Of a stretch of DNA of 64,000 bases, positions 22,636 to 33,093 are shown one piece after another. The notes below the pieces were generated by a model that was not told the DNA's origin, searched no databases, and was given only the letters and a program-made list of their open reading frames with translations. The position numbers and the translations under genes were made by a program. This DNA comes from Leptasterias polaris (Eukaryota; Echinodermata; Asteroidea; Forcipulatida; Asteriidae). Location of the stretch: assembly GCA_037783415.1 (NCBI GenBank), contig JAZGTN010000028.1:1817001-1881000 (forward strand), in the 5' to 3' direction. The first letter of the stretch is position 1, and each line of letters begins with the position of its first letter.

Positions 22636-22883
22636 AAGGAAAAATTGACTAGAGCGGGATTTGAACCAACGACCTCCGGATTGACGTGCCGGCGCTCTAC
22701 CAACTGAGCTATCTAGCCCTATGTTGGCGGTCTCCCTATGGCTTCTGACTGGCACCCACCGAACAATGATATTGACAAAATAGGGAGACCGCCAACATTG
22801 GGCTAGATAGCTCAGTTGGTAGAGCGCCGGCACGTCAATCTGGAGGTCGTTGGTTCAAATCCCGCTCTAGTCAATTTTTCCTT
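22636..22883. mobile_element. Inverted pair of tRNA-like elements, 103-bp arms
   Basis: The arms 22636-22738 and 22781-22883 are inverted copies with only a few differences, separated by 42 bp. Each arm holds a tRNA-like body: GGCTAGA acceptor arm, GCTCAGTTGGTAGAGC D arm, an anticodon loop ACGTCAA, and GGTTCAAATCC as B box. Stem mismatches and loss of U33 argue against a working tRNA. Diverged single copies are at 36525, 48680, 52470 and 56935. Each half sits beside the element's other motif, AGGGAGACCGCCAACAT. Confidence 0.85.
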
Positions 22884-22969
22884 AAAATAAAAGTGTCAAG
22901 CAAAATCTAGAGACCTACAACACTGACATACATGAAAAATCAAATCTTTGAAAATTTAGATTCAATCAG

Positions 22970-23235
22970 ACACTGGAATCACAATAACAAAAACATAAGA
23001 TTTTTTTTTACAAAACTTATGTTTTCACTGCTTTAGAGCATCAAGTTTTGGTCTCGCAAGATCACTTGTTTTACTCATCAATAAAATACTTCATAGCATT
23101 TCAAGACAAAACATTTCCAAACAAGCTTTCCACCATAAACTTCTTTATACCAAAGTAGTGCAAATGTGTAAACATTTTTTGTTTTTTAATCTTACCGATG
23201 TCGTTCGTGCACATCCTTTAAATGTATTTAAATTG
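22970..23235 (-). repeat. Dispersed repeat (TGAAATGCTATAG family), copy
   Basis: On the minus strand the sequence follows the same order of blocks as 40490-40790 and 60735-60990: GTGCAC, GTGTAAACATTT, TGGTATAAAGA, ATGGTGG, GAAATG, then CTTGATGCTCTAAAG. Confidence 0.5.
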
Positions 23236-24889
23236 AAGACAATATCTTGACTAGGACAACGTTTTTTAATCCAATTTTTTGTTTTTTCTTTAACTAAGCC
23301 TATACTTAACTGTAACTGATGTGCTAAGGATTAAAAGAGTCCCATAAAAGCAATCAACAGTCCATACCAGCATGAAAAATAATCCATAACTAATCTGTAC
23401 TTGTCGCCGGTCATATAATTGAAAATGATCCTCTCAATCAAGTATTATAAGACATGATTTGATGCTCAAAAGCCAGACAGTTTGCCAGGGGCAGTCAGGC
23501 TGACTGTCTGTTGGACCCCTCTTATCTACAGAGTACCTTAATTTGCAAATTTACATGATACATGTACATGTACATGAAGCAAAGTCAAAATTAAACTGTA
23601 TGCTTTAAAGGGAAATCACATTATCTGTTTAGGTTTGTTTTTGTTTTGAAATGCAAACTCACTTTCAATCTCTAGTTTGCAATAAAAAAACACACAATGC
23701 AACCAAACTGGTTGTGGGTTCGAATCTCATCCAAGTAATATGCATGGAGACATCCATTTTTGTCCCCACAGGACTCAGAAATTATGAAGTATAAAGTGCA
23801 CGCAAATTGTTCTTCTGGTTGATAAGCAGTTTGCAACAGCTACATGTGTGTGTAATTCTATTTTTTCACAAATAAAGCAAAATACTATCTAACCAAACAT
23901 GTTTCGGGATTTTGTGCACATTCATATCAGGCTTATTTTTAATTGTAGCAATCAAAATTAGCAAAAATGATTTGTGGGGTATTCTATTGTTTTCTTTTTG
24001 ACCTTGACACTGACAGTGTTTTAAATGGTACCATTTCCCTGGAGGAAGTGTTCTGTTTGTGAACTTTTCAATCATTGAACTTCCAGATTGAAAGTAATGT
24101 TATTTCTCTCCACTGTTTACCAATGCTGTGTTTTTGTTTTTAAAGGTTGCACGTTTCATAACACAAATACAGGACAGTTTAGCTGGTCATACCATGATGG
24201 TCATACTCTACGTGGTACAATCTAACCTGGGTCGTGAAAGATGTCATTCATTGAAGTGACCAAATATGACCACTAGAAATTTCACCTTTCCATTTCACTT
24301 AGCTTCACCTTGTGAAATGGAAAGAAAACTCCCTTATTCTGCGCCAATGCACTCATACGCATCAAATATTTGTATATAACACTCTGAAATATCTGCCCAT
24401 TTTACAAAGGTGAGTGACCATGACCAGGCCATACAAACAGGTGAACCACTACTAAATGGTTCCTAATGAATTCCTTGAAATCCTGCATTTGCGGTCTTCT
24501 ACATCCCTCCTTTCAATTATTAAATGCATTAATTCATTTTCAGCAATCAACCATTCACCCTGGCTTCTGACTCTCAATAATAGATCACTCTTTAATGCAA
24601 GGGGGAATTATTCAGCTCAGAGTAGAGGCCTGGACTAGCACAAGTCTACTGCACCTGCTGGTCCTAGGGTCGCCAATGTGATAAATGTCTCTGGATCATG
24701 GACTGTCAGTGTCACAGTCATTTAGCCTAAGTCTGCTGACACTGTGCATACTTCATTGAAAATCTTATCAAGTAATCGCAGGTACGTTACATAGGAATGT
24801 TTCAAGGCATTATACATGTAGATGCTATGAGTTCAATTAAATTGCATACATGTAGGATGCTTTCAAAGCAGAATGTAAATTGTACATTG
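23236..24889. other. Intronic stretch with a SINE fragment
   Basis: A partial family A SINE on the plus strand (about 23695-23815) has the B box-like GGGTTCGAATCTCATCC and the body GTCCCCACAGGACTCAGAAA. The rest shows nothing recognisable. Confidence 0.45.
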
Positions 24890-25531
24890 TACGTTAAATA
24901 CGTTTACGTTTATTTCCATTCCATTTCAACTGAATACAAGTTCACAAGAATAGTAATTACAATATTGTAAGGCTGAAGGAGTACTTGTAATATTTAACAT
25001 TATTAATAATAGAGAATAATGGGATGGCGGCAATAATACCCTAGAAGCAGGTGCTTGTAGCGGGAATGCCGTAAATCACAGTAAATTACAAATCTAATTA
25101 CATACTGGCAAAATAGGAAAAAAAAAAAACAGACGGACAGACAGACCGGACGGGACAGACAGACCGGACAGACAGTCCGGACAGACTGTAGACCGGACAG
25201 ATAGACAGACAGACAAAACAAAAACAAAGTCCATACTAGTTTAAGCAAATTAAGATGAGAGTAATACATGCATAAACAACTGAATATGGTAAATGACATA
25301 CATTTTTTAACTTGAACTTTGTAAAGATACCATATAAAGCTTTAGATTCTTTTTAAATGTATTAAGGGATTTACATTTAGATAGAGATAATGGAAGAGAG
25401 TTCCAGTTAACAGGGCCGGAGTAGGACAAGGTATGCTGAAACATAGTTGACTGTGCGTGCGGAATGTGGATCTTAGAAGAAGACCGTGTATTGTGGGAAT
25501 GGACTAAACGGTTAACCGTGTATTCGAACAT
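24890..25531 (-). mobile_element. 5'-truncated LINE fragment
   Basis: The minus-strand reading frame 25531-25307 encodes RSSSKIHIPHAQSTMFQHT, then GPVNWNSLPLSLSKCKSLNTFKKNLK. This is the C-terminal signature of CR1/L2-type reverse transcriptase proteins (compare PKLWNSLPHSIK at about 11050). The 3' UTR contains a (CAGACAGACCGGA)n-like microsatellite at 25129-25215 and ends near AATAAACGTAAACG (about 24900). It lies in the same orientation as the host gene, within its intron 1. Confidence 0.75.
25129..25215. repeat. (CAGA/CCGGA)n microsatellite
   Basis: Irregular tandem CAGACAGA, ACCGGACAGA and related units adjoin a 12-A run. Confidence 0.8.
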
Positions 25532-26255
25532 TTCTGGGAAAACATTACTTTAATGTGTGAAGGAAACAAAATCAACACTGTTAATAACGAGCGTAAATGT
25601 TAAACTCAAGCTGTGCAAGACTGTTTCTTTTGCTAAGGAAGAAGACGTAAATAAGTGGGATCCCCTCACTAACAGTAAACATGACATGGCTTTCTGTTTA
25701 GCTTATATTTGTGCTTCAGCAGCTCCAAAGCCTGCTCAACTCAACACCAAAAATCTACTTCATGCTTTAGTGCAGAAAAGTATTGCTTGGAATAATTGTT
25801 AGAACTTAATAAAATTGGAATGCTTGACCCAGTGGTAAGAAGTTTGTTGTTTGCGCCTACAGCCCTCAGTCCTTCTGAATCCTTCGTTTCAGTAAAGAGG
25901 ATACATGTAGAAGGATTTGGAATCAAATTATTCTACAGTAAGCTTGCACAGTCTTTCCCATGACAAATGCAGTTGTCAATCGACCCTTTTACAGTATTTA
26001 TGTGGCATGTTGAATCTGCCCCGAGCAGGCATAATTTACACTAATCGTAACTTCATGTGTCTTCTCCTGCTGTGTCAAGTGCGATTAGCAAATTGCAGAG
26101 TTAGAAATAAACGCACCGGTCACTCGCGGCACATCACAGGCGCGTCAGCGCATTAGTCCGCAGTGTTATTTTCAGAATTAGATTTTAAAAGATACATTGA
26201 CTTGAGTAGTTGGAAATATGAGTGTACTGTACTGGAACGAAACATTGGTGGAAAC
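25532..26255. other. Intron 1 of RNF150-like gene, right part
   Basis: No exon or repeat end is recognised. Confidence 0.4.
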
Positions 26256-26380
26256 TAGACCTTGTATTAAACTGGGGCGCTGTACTCATTAAAAAAATTT
26301 TTTTTACATCTCTAGTACGACCACAGATGTCAAAATTATATAAAAAACAGAGTACAGCGCCCCAGTTAATACTGGGTCTA
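26256..26380. mobile_element. Palindromic MITE, ACTGGGGCGCTGTACTC family, copy 1
   Basis: TAGACC-TTGTATTA-ACTGGGGCGCTGTACTC (26256-26287) is mirrored by GAGTACAGCGCCCCAGTTAATACTGGGTCTA, split over 26350-26380. It lies about 100 bp from the exon 1 splice donor. A second copy is at 62119-62238, and a half copy (TAGACCCAGTAACTGGG) is near 61331. Confidence 0.8.
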
Positions 26381-26476
26381 GGTGGAAAAATGCACATTAT
26401 TTCTGACATGAAAATCAACTATGTAAAACAGTCAAAAAGAAAGATTAACAACACAATCTATCAAAATGATTAATAC

Positions 26477-27044
26477 CTAAATTTTGTATTGTATGCAGTT
26501 CCTCCCCTGCTTTGTTGTCAAAAACAACAACTCCACTTGCATTATATTTTTCAGCCAGTGAAATCTTTTCCGACTCTGAACAATTTCCCTCCTTCACAAG
26601 GGCTATCCATGGCAACCCATCCCGTAGTTGCTTTGCTGGGGTAGTCAGCTTGTTGGGCCTGTACGGTACACATCCTCGAGATAGAACACCACTCCGATAG
26701 ACCAGCGTGCCGTGGGCATCTCTGACCGGGCCAGAGCTGTATCGTCCCGGGTCTTTGTGTGTCTGTGGATGGTACAGCATTTCCCTTGTCGCATTCCCCG
26801 TTGCCGGATCACGGTATGTAATTGAAATAATCGCGGTAGTCCACGTATCCGACTGACTGCTGTAAAAATCATAAGTATCCACGAAGGAAGATTGGATAAT
26901 TGAGGCAAAGATGAACAACACCACTGTCTGAATGTACGAATGTGAAATTAGTTGCCATGTTTTTCCAGGCGAGGAGATCAAACGAGTGCAATGTCTGTTG
27001 AAATGGTTAATTCCCGAAAACGCGGCCATACTGTTGCCATACAC
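26477..27044 (-). CDS. RNF150: RNF150/RNF130-like goliath-family E3 ligase, coding exon 1
   Basis: This is the N-terminal part of a type I membrane E3 ubiquitin ligase that acts on endosomal membranes. From the ATG at 27044 there is a 36-residue N-terminal stretch, a hydrophobic signal segment (about 38-51, YIQTVVLFIFASII), then the protease-associated domain (about 68-222). The PA domain has TAIISITYRDPATGNA, GRYSSGPVRDAHG and the family signature WIALVKEGNCSESEKISLAEKYNASGVVVF, split here over residues 146-175. The donor is TTTAG/GTATTAA, phase 1. The start is the first ATG of the frame; MAAFS at residue 6 is an alternative. The two exons together match the family up to the cytosolic side of the TM. 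The catalytic RING-H2 exons are not in view. The transmembrane exon favours RNF150 over RNF130, so the symbol is a best guess. Confidence 0.92.
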
Positions 27045-27399
27045 TCTCCGTGGATTTCTCTCTCTCAGATCCTAGCTGCCTGCTGCTCACGCAGTTTTAA
27101 CCCTTCCAATGAATGATTTGGACTTGTTCCTGTAGTCGTTTCAGCGATATAACGTGACAAGCGATACAAAATTATCACACCACATCATTAATATCACTCA
27201 GTTAGTAAATAAAAGGCATATCACAAAGTTCAAAAACGACCTGTGATTCAATAACAACATAAATGAGCAGAGTTCACGTCGGCTTTTTAATCCGTCCAGA
27301 GTTCACTGCGCGCGCCATGGCCATCGAGCCTAGGGATAGCCTAGACTAGCCACACGTCGTGTGTAAGCCCAATGTGTGTAGTGTAGGTATGCTGGAACT
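27045..27399. promoter_or_regulatory. Probable 5' UTR/promoter region of RNF150-like gene
   Basis: This is the immediate upstream DNA of the minus-strand start codon. It is more GC/CpG-rich than its surroundings (CGCGCGCC near 27308). No TATA box at a convincing position and no transcription start could be fixed, so the call rests on position only. Confidence 0.3.
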
Positions 27400-27476
27400 T
27401 CGGCACGTAGCAGACTCGGCACCTGCAATCTCGCCACTTGCGAACTCGGCACAAGCGGAAAATAAAAATTCGGCAT
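27400..27476. repeat. TCGGCAC repeat cluster, left mirror
   Basis: Three exact TCGGCAC units plus variants (TCGCCAC, TCGGCATT) are separated by TGCAATC / TTGCGAAC spacers. This is the reverse complement of the cluster at 30299-30452. An AAT microsatellite follows (27487-27503). Confidence 0.7.
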
Positions 27477-27703
27477 TGATTCCAAAATAATAATAATAAT
27501 AATACAGCATTTTTAAAGCGCACTTTATCTGTGTGACATTTAAATGGCCGATTTAATCCGCAAGGCAGAATTACTTTTTGAAAATTAGGCCTGAAACATT
27601 GACCAGTGTAATTTTTTGTTGGGGTCATGTCATAGTTCTGAGCGATTTAACATCAAAGAAATGCCGCAGCGCGGGGAACACTCTCAATATCCGTGGATTT
27701 GAT

Positions 27704-28137
27704 ATTTTCAAAACGGCGCATGAATTGCAAAGCTTCAGTAGTGCTCCGAGCCTGAAAACCTGCGTTTCGCAAAGATCCTAACTTTTGTCTGAAGGAAATA
27801 TAGCTGGGTATTTTCTAAACAGTGCACTGGAATTATCAAGCTTTTATTTGATTTTCCGAGCCTGGAAAACTGCAGTCACAAAGATTCTATCTTTGTTAAA
27901 AAGGAAAAACCTGGGTATTTCCGAAACGGTGCACTGGAATTACCAAGCTTCCAGTTGTTTTTCGTGAGTCTGAAACTTGCTTTTCGCAAAGATCCTTATT
28001 CTTATATTAATGTATAAAAAACATTTTTTTTTTTTTATTTTTCGAAACGGTGCGCTCGACTCAAAATTACCAAGCTCCCAGTTGTTTTCCAAGCCTGAAA
28101 ATTTGCGATCTTTATTTTTTCTTCCAAAGGAAAATTC
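27704..28137. repeat. Degenerate tandem repeat, four copies of about 106 bp
   Basis: Copies start at about 27704, 27811, 27917 and 28038. Each reads TTTTCNAAACGGTGCACTGG, ATTACCAAGCTTCCAGTTG, CGAGCCTGAAAACTTGC, TTCGCAAAGATCCT, then an A/T-rich linker. Divergence is substantial, so it is an old array. Confidence 0.75.
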
Positions 28138-28392
28138 TAGACGCACTTAATCATCTTTCTCCACTGAAAAGGGAAAAGTCGCAAATACCTAAATGATTTA
28201 TTTGCCCAACCATAGAGAAAGTCCTTTCTCTATGCTGGTCCACCTTTATTTAAAACGGCATACCGATATTTTTAGCAGGTTTGCAAAGTTTCACTAATGG
28301 TGTAGAGAGGAATAAGAAGAGACGATCAAAGGCCACTTTTGTGGTTTATGGTGAATACGGTTGGTGCACAATAATCGGTGGGAAAGCAGAAC

Positions 28393-28852
28393 TATAGACC
28401 CATTGCACAACGCGCAGCGACATACACGCGCGTCTCCTGTCCGCCATTTTGGGTGTCAAAACGTGCACAAAAGGCAGAAATGGTAGGCGCGGATTGTTCG
28501 GAGGTGCGTAAACACAATATATACCATCCTTTTATGCACGTTTTGACACCCAAAATGGCGGACAGGAGACGCGCGTGCAAGTGCGCTGCGCGTTGTGCAA
28601 TGGGTCTATACCCTTGCACAACGCGCAGCGCGCATACACGCGCATCTCCTGTCCGCCATTTTGGGTGTCAAAACGTGCACAAAAGGATGGTACACGTGTT
28701 TACGCACCAATGCGCTTGTAAACCACTGATCCATGATTTAGAGATCAGTGGTGTAAACACGTGTACCACCCTTTTGTGCACGTTTTGACACCCAAAATGG
28801 CGGAAAGGAGACGCGCGTGCAAGTGCGCTGCGCGTTGTGCAATGGGTCTATA
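28393..28852. mobile_element. Two adjacent palindromic elements, TATAGACCCATTGCACAACG family
   Basis: The first palindrome, 28393-28610, has ends TATAGACCCATTGCACAACG and its inverse; both arms contain CAGCG, GCGTCTCCTGTCCGCC and ATTTTGGGTGTCAAAACG. The second, 28611-28852, repeats the same arm sequence with a different centre (ACCACTGATCCATGATTTAG / AGATCAGTGGTGTAAAC). They share a TATA junction. The arms are GC/CpG-rich. No coding sequence is seen. Confidence 0.85.
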
Positions 28853-29208
28853 GAGCTGCCGTCAAAACAGAGCAAGTGACGTCCCAAGTTCAGCAGCCAC
28901 TGCAGGTTAACTAGCTAAAAAAAATTCCATTGTTTCGCAAAGTAGAAAAGATTTTAATTGATTGCTCATGCTTATTGGTACGATGATAAATTAATCCATT
29001 GTTTCTGCCAGTCGGCACTACCTGTCAACACATCATTCGTACCATTTCCTCTCAATTAAAACTGAAAGAATTGGGTTGTTAGGTTTAGTTTATTGCTCCA
29101 TGGTTTTTCCAATGACAACGTTTCCACTAATAACTTGGGTTAAAACTGTTTTCAATCAAAGCCAAATATATGGTGATCTGTAAAGGAATCAATCGCAAAG
29201 CGCGAGCT
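28853..29208. other. Gene-free stretch between palindromes
   Basis: AT-rich, with nothing recognised. Confidence 0.4.
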
Positions 29209-29349
29209 TATAGACGTCATTGGCCGCCATCTTTGATGAATTGTGCACGCGTGAAGAGTTATCATTGGCTGAGAGTCGTGCGTATAGCGCGTACACGCGT
29301 GCACTTTTCCATTGTTTTACATCAAAGATAGCGGTCAATGACGCGTATA
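29209..29349. mobile_element. Palindromic MITE, TATAGACGTCATTGG
   Basis: TATAGACGTCATTGGCCGCC-ATCTTTGATG (29209-29238) is mirrored at about 29320-29349. The centre (GCACGCGTG, then GCGTACACGCGTGC) is itself palindromic. It contains CRE-like ACGTCA sites. A related GACGTCA/AAGATGGCGG segment follows at about 29365-29515. Confidence 0.75.
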
Positions 29350-30298
29350 GACCTTATGCACATGACGTCATTTGAGTAGGGCGCCCTCGCCTATAGAGGT
29401 CAAAAGGAAGATGTTCATTGGCCAGTCCTGTGCGCCGCGCGTACAAATCAGCGCGTTTCCATTGTTTCATCATCGGTTTACCTCTAAGATGGCGGCTTGG
29501 TGACGTCAAATCCATCTATTGCAAAGCTCGACCAAAATGCTCTGCGTGAGCGTGTGCGCGGTTGGTTTCTAATTAATAATATTTTGATTTAGGCCTATCC
29601 TTTAATTTTATTACTAAAATACGAACCTTGGTGGTGATATTAAGTTGGTTTAAACCTACACACACACCTAGGTTTATTCTGTGATTGTAATTAATTATCT
29701 TCAATTTTATCTGATAATATTTTGATTTAGAAGATGATTAATAACAAAGATGGGAATAAAATAAAGGAATGTAGGAATAAGAAAGGAGTTTGGGGAAGAT
29801 ACTTGAACAGAGCAGAGCTCTTAATAAAACCGTAATTGTCACTAGAGACATCGTCACTTGCGTCCAACTTGTCATTTGGTCTGTTGGTGATCATCAAGTC
29901 TCCGCACGTACGTGAGGAAGAAAGGACCCAAACCCAGGCCAAGACACTACATATTATAAGAGGACAGCCTCAAACCGACATTTTCAAACCGCCGCCTGTC
30001 TATTTCCTATCCTCCTTCACCTTTGGAAGAAAGCGCTTGATCACCTCCAAGCAGTCAATATTCATGTGTATATTATTTTTAAGAGCTTACAACACTTAGC
30101 ACGCAACCGTTTGCGCTACTGTTTATAAAAAAATACATGTGCCAAGAAGCTAACATTTTGACCGGAACGCGCTTTGCGTTCGTTTCAAATATTTCGACCA
30201 ATCGTTGCCCGCACTAGGCCTATCCACAATGAATAATTCGCGTGTTGGGCAATGTTTTGCGTCTGCTATTTAAATTAGCAAGGCGTTTTTAAAGAACA

Positions 30299-30452
30299 GG
30301 TGCCGAGATTGCTTAGCGCCGAGTTTTGTCAAATTTATGCCTGGCCAAATTTGAGTTAGTTTGGTGGGTGCCGAATTTCTTGGTGCCGAGTGGGTGCCGA
30401 GTTTGCAAGGTGCCGAGTTTGCAGGTGCCGAGTTTATGCCGATTGCCGAATC
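30299..30452. repeat. GTGCCGA repeat cluster, right mirror
   Basis: At least six GTGCCGA units (about 30300, 30368, 30382, 30393, 30409, 30425) plus variants are separated by GTTTGCA-type spacers. With the inverted cluster at 27400-27476 they could be subterminal repeats of one element of about 3.1 kb. Confidence 0.7.
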
Positions 30453-30705
30453 GCGGAGTCGAGTGAAGTCGTGTAGGAATAGACTAGCACCAAGTCAGAA
30501 GTTGGGGAAACTACCACTAAGCCCAGGGCCCTGACTTTTCGATGGATGGAGGAGGAAGGAATAGTGGGCCATGCATGCATGCAATGTACTTTGTAGCCAT
30601 TCATGATTTGCCACTACATTTTTATTGTAATGTTTTTTTCACAAGCAGCTCAAGGTTAGCTGCCTATAACGAATTCACAGAAGCAAAGTATAATCTGTAA
30701 TAATA

Positions 30706-30814
30706 GGCCGTGTCCCGAATTGGCGACTTCGGCTACAGCTACGGCTAGATCAGCGCGTCTGAGACGCGCGCCCTAGCCGTAGCTGTAGCCGAAGTCGCCG
30801 TTTCGGACACGGCC
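30706..30814. mobile_element. 109-bp palindromic MITE, GGCCGTGTCCCGAA
   Basis: The two arms are almost perfect mirrors (GGCCGTGTCC, GGCGACTTCGGCTACAGCTA, CGGCTAG) around TCAGCGCGTCTGAGACGCGCGCC. ATA on both sides may be a 3-bp target duplication. A degenerate relative lies at about 49203-49331. Confidence 0.85.
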
Positions 30815-31050
30815 ATAGTTTTGTAATCAATAATTGGAATGGCACACTACTATACTGCACAGAGGGCGCAACGCACACTGTTCAGAACTGTCAGTGTTCT
30901 GATGAAACTAAAATGTACAGCGGACATGAACAAGTTTAATCACACAACACAATCACGTGCACCGTATCGTCGTCTGATATCCGTCTTATCGTTCATAAAC
31001 ACACCGTGATTTGAAGTCTAGTTTTTGTCTCTACCACCATCATCGTGTGT

Positions 31051-31073
31051 CATCATCATCATCATCATCATCA
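31051..31073. repeat. (CAT)n microsatellite
   Basis: Seven or more uninterrupted ATC/CAT units. Confidence 0.85.
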
Positions 31074-31397
31074 CACACCGCCCACATTGGTGCCCACATA
31101 GCGCCCGTGTGAAAACAGGGAGACGTAGAACATTTTGTTGCTGTGGAACTGGATGATTTCTTGATGAGGTATTAAATGTAAAGAATTGAGGCATAATTTA
31201 CAGTTGTCTAGAAATGATAGTGTTTGAATTCGAAAATCCTTGATTGGAAAGTTGTTTTTGTATTGTAATTTAAATTTGTATTCAAATTTAATGTGTACAT
31301 TGAAAGGGAATGACTCATTCACCCTTCTGCTGAACTGAAGTGATTGTTTAGTGTTTAATTAATTAAATTAGTGCAAGATTGTGTTTAGAGTACAGGA

Positions 31398-32413
31398 GTT
31401 TGACCAGTTCTGGATCACTTTTTGAATTCACGTTGTTTTTGTTGCAATCTCTTTGACATCTTAAACAAAAAAGTTGATCAGTTTACCTAAACATGTAATA
31501 AAACTCACCGACCAAGTATCCACTGACAAAAAAAGATTAGTACTTTTGAAGAGGCTTTGAGAAAAGTATCGTCACCTGTTTGACCAGTTCAGGATCAGTT
31601 GAATCTATTCTGAATCAGTAGCGTGCCCTTTATTGCAAACCCATACTCCCATTCATAAAACTGACTCTCAAGGACACAAAACTTCAGAAGTGTGTTGGCA
31701 TGGACTTGGACTTCCTTTCTTTAGTGAATGTCATGCAAGTGTTTTCAACAGCAGCGCAAAAACCCAGCGACAAAAACTAAAATAACAGCAACTTCAATAT
31801 GAAAAAAGTGAGGTGTGCCTAAAAAAGCAACTTTGACCCCTCCAAGTTTCATTTTCTCAAAAAAAAAACAATCTACAAGAATTTGTTGAAGAAATGTCTC
31901 AAAAGCAATTAATAAACTTTCTACTGCAGCAGTATGATTTTACCTCACTTAGTAAGTTAGTGCGGCACCATTTGACGCAATGAGATGTTGAGTGATCCCG
32001 AACTGGTCAAGGGTACAATGCCCCCCCAAAGACGATTTTGGTAATTTCATCTCCTCAAAAAAACAAGTTGACTGCTCAGTATTTACGTGAACTATTTTTT
32101 ACACATTCTTAGCATTTTACATTTAATGTTTTTCGCCCTGGCGTTCAAATTCTAAAGGTGAAAAGTTTTAACAGCGTTTTTCAACCAACATTTTAAAACA
32201 AAATAATGATCAAAATCGCAGACAAACTTCAGGAAAATAAACATAATTTATTTGCCAATGATGTTTGGCACCTTATTTTGGGTTTGTTGGTTTAATGTAT
32301 GTAATTCTTCACATGTATCAACAGAAATTGGTAATGTGAGAAGTAATATAATTATTTGGTTATTGCAAAGTTGAAGTGATCCCGAACTGGTCAATGATCC
32401 CGAACTGTCAAAT
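31398..32413. repeat. Inverted TGACCAGTTCNGGATCA motif set (possible 1-kb element)
   Basis: TGACCAGTTCTGGATCACTT at 31401 and a variant at 31581 face inverted copies AGTGATCCCGAACTGGTCA at 31991 and 32375, plus a shorter one at 32395. The outermost pair could be termini of a non-autonomous element. No ORF is seen inside. Confidence 0.5.
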
Positions 32414-33093
32414 GACTGTACCACTGTCCTTTCTCTATGAGAGTACTGTTCATTACTAATTGTTTCGTAGTGTGTTGGACTACCTAACACTGTCACTAAT
32501 GTCACTTCAGTGTAATTTTTGCAGAGGCCAAGTTTTTTTGAGAGGTGCCGAATAAGTGTCCGGTCATGCCAGTGCAGTCCAGTAGTAGTGAGTGATGCTG
32601 ACCACACCTGACACGTGTTGTCATTTGTCCATGTCACTGTCGCAAGTGTCAGTGTGACGTGTCGGTGTCACTGTCACTGTCTGTTTTCACTCAGTGTTCA
32701 GGCTGGACTCCTCTGTTGCATAAAAAAATTGCTAGAGAGTTCAGCGAGGTCCAAAATAATGGTCCCCTGCCATGCCCAATATTGGTATTGCGAACAATTT
32801 CTGTAGAAAAGATACTTTCATATTCTGGATTGATACTGCAAGTGCAAGCAAACTCCTGTTTTGGGATGTAGGTTAAAAGTGTGTAGGTCTGGGGACTAAA
32901 TAAAGTATATTACATGATATTAACTATTATTAAACGTGATGGAGGAAGCTGAAGCTTTGCTCAAATAATTCTCATGTCCAGAATTCCAAGACTGCTGGGT
33001 TCAGAAATGTTAGTGATGTCCTTGAGTGACATTTGTTCAGAAAATAAAACGATTATTGACCTCTCTGTTGTAACGTCTTTTGCAGACTCTAGG
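32414..33093. other. Upstream region of Rab9
   Basis: GTGTCACTGTC-type short repeats occur at about 32620-32695. No exon can be proven. A non-coding first exon of Rab9 may lie in this area. Confidence 0.35.

Noticed and set aside
22640..22875. Functional tRNA genes (Asp-like anticodon GUC)
   Set aside because: The body is part of a dispersed family. U33 is lost and stems in the anticodon and T arms are mismatched. There is no Pol III T-run terminator directly after it.
28378..28788. 136-codon ORF
   Set aside because: It is made entirely of palindromic element arms; the peptide repeats itself because the DNA does.
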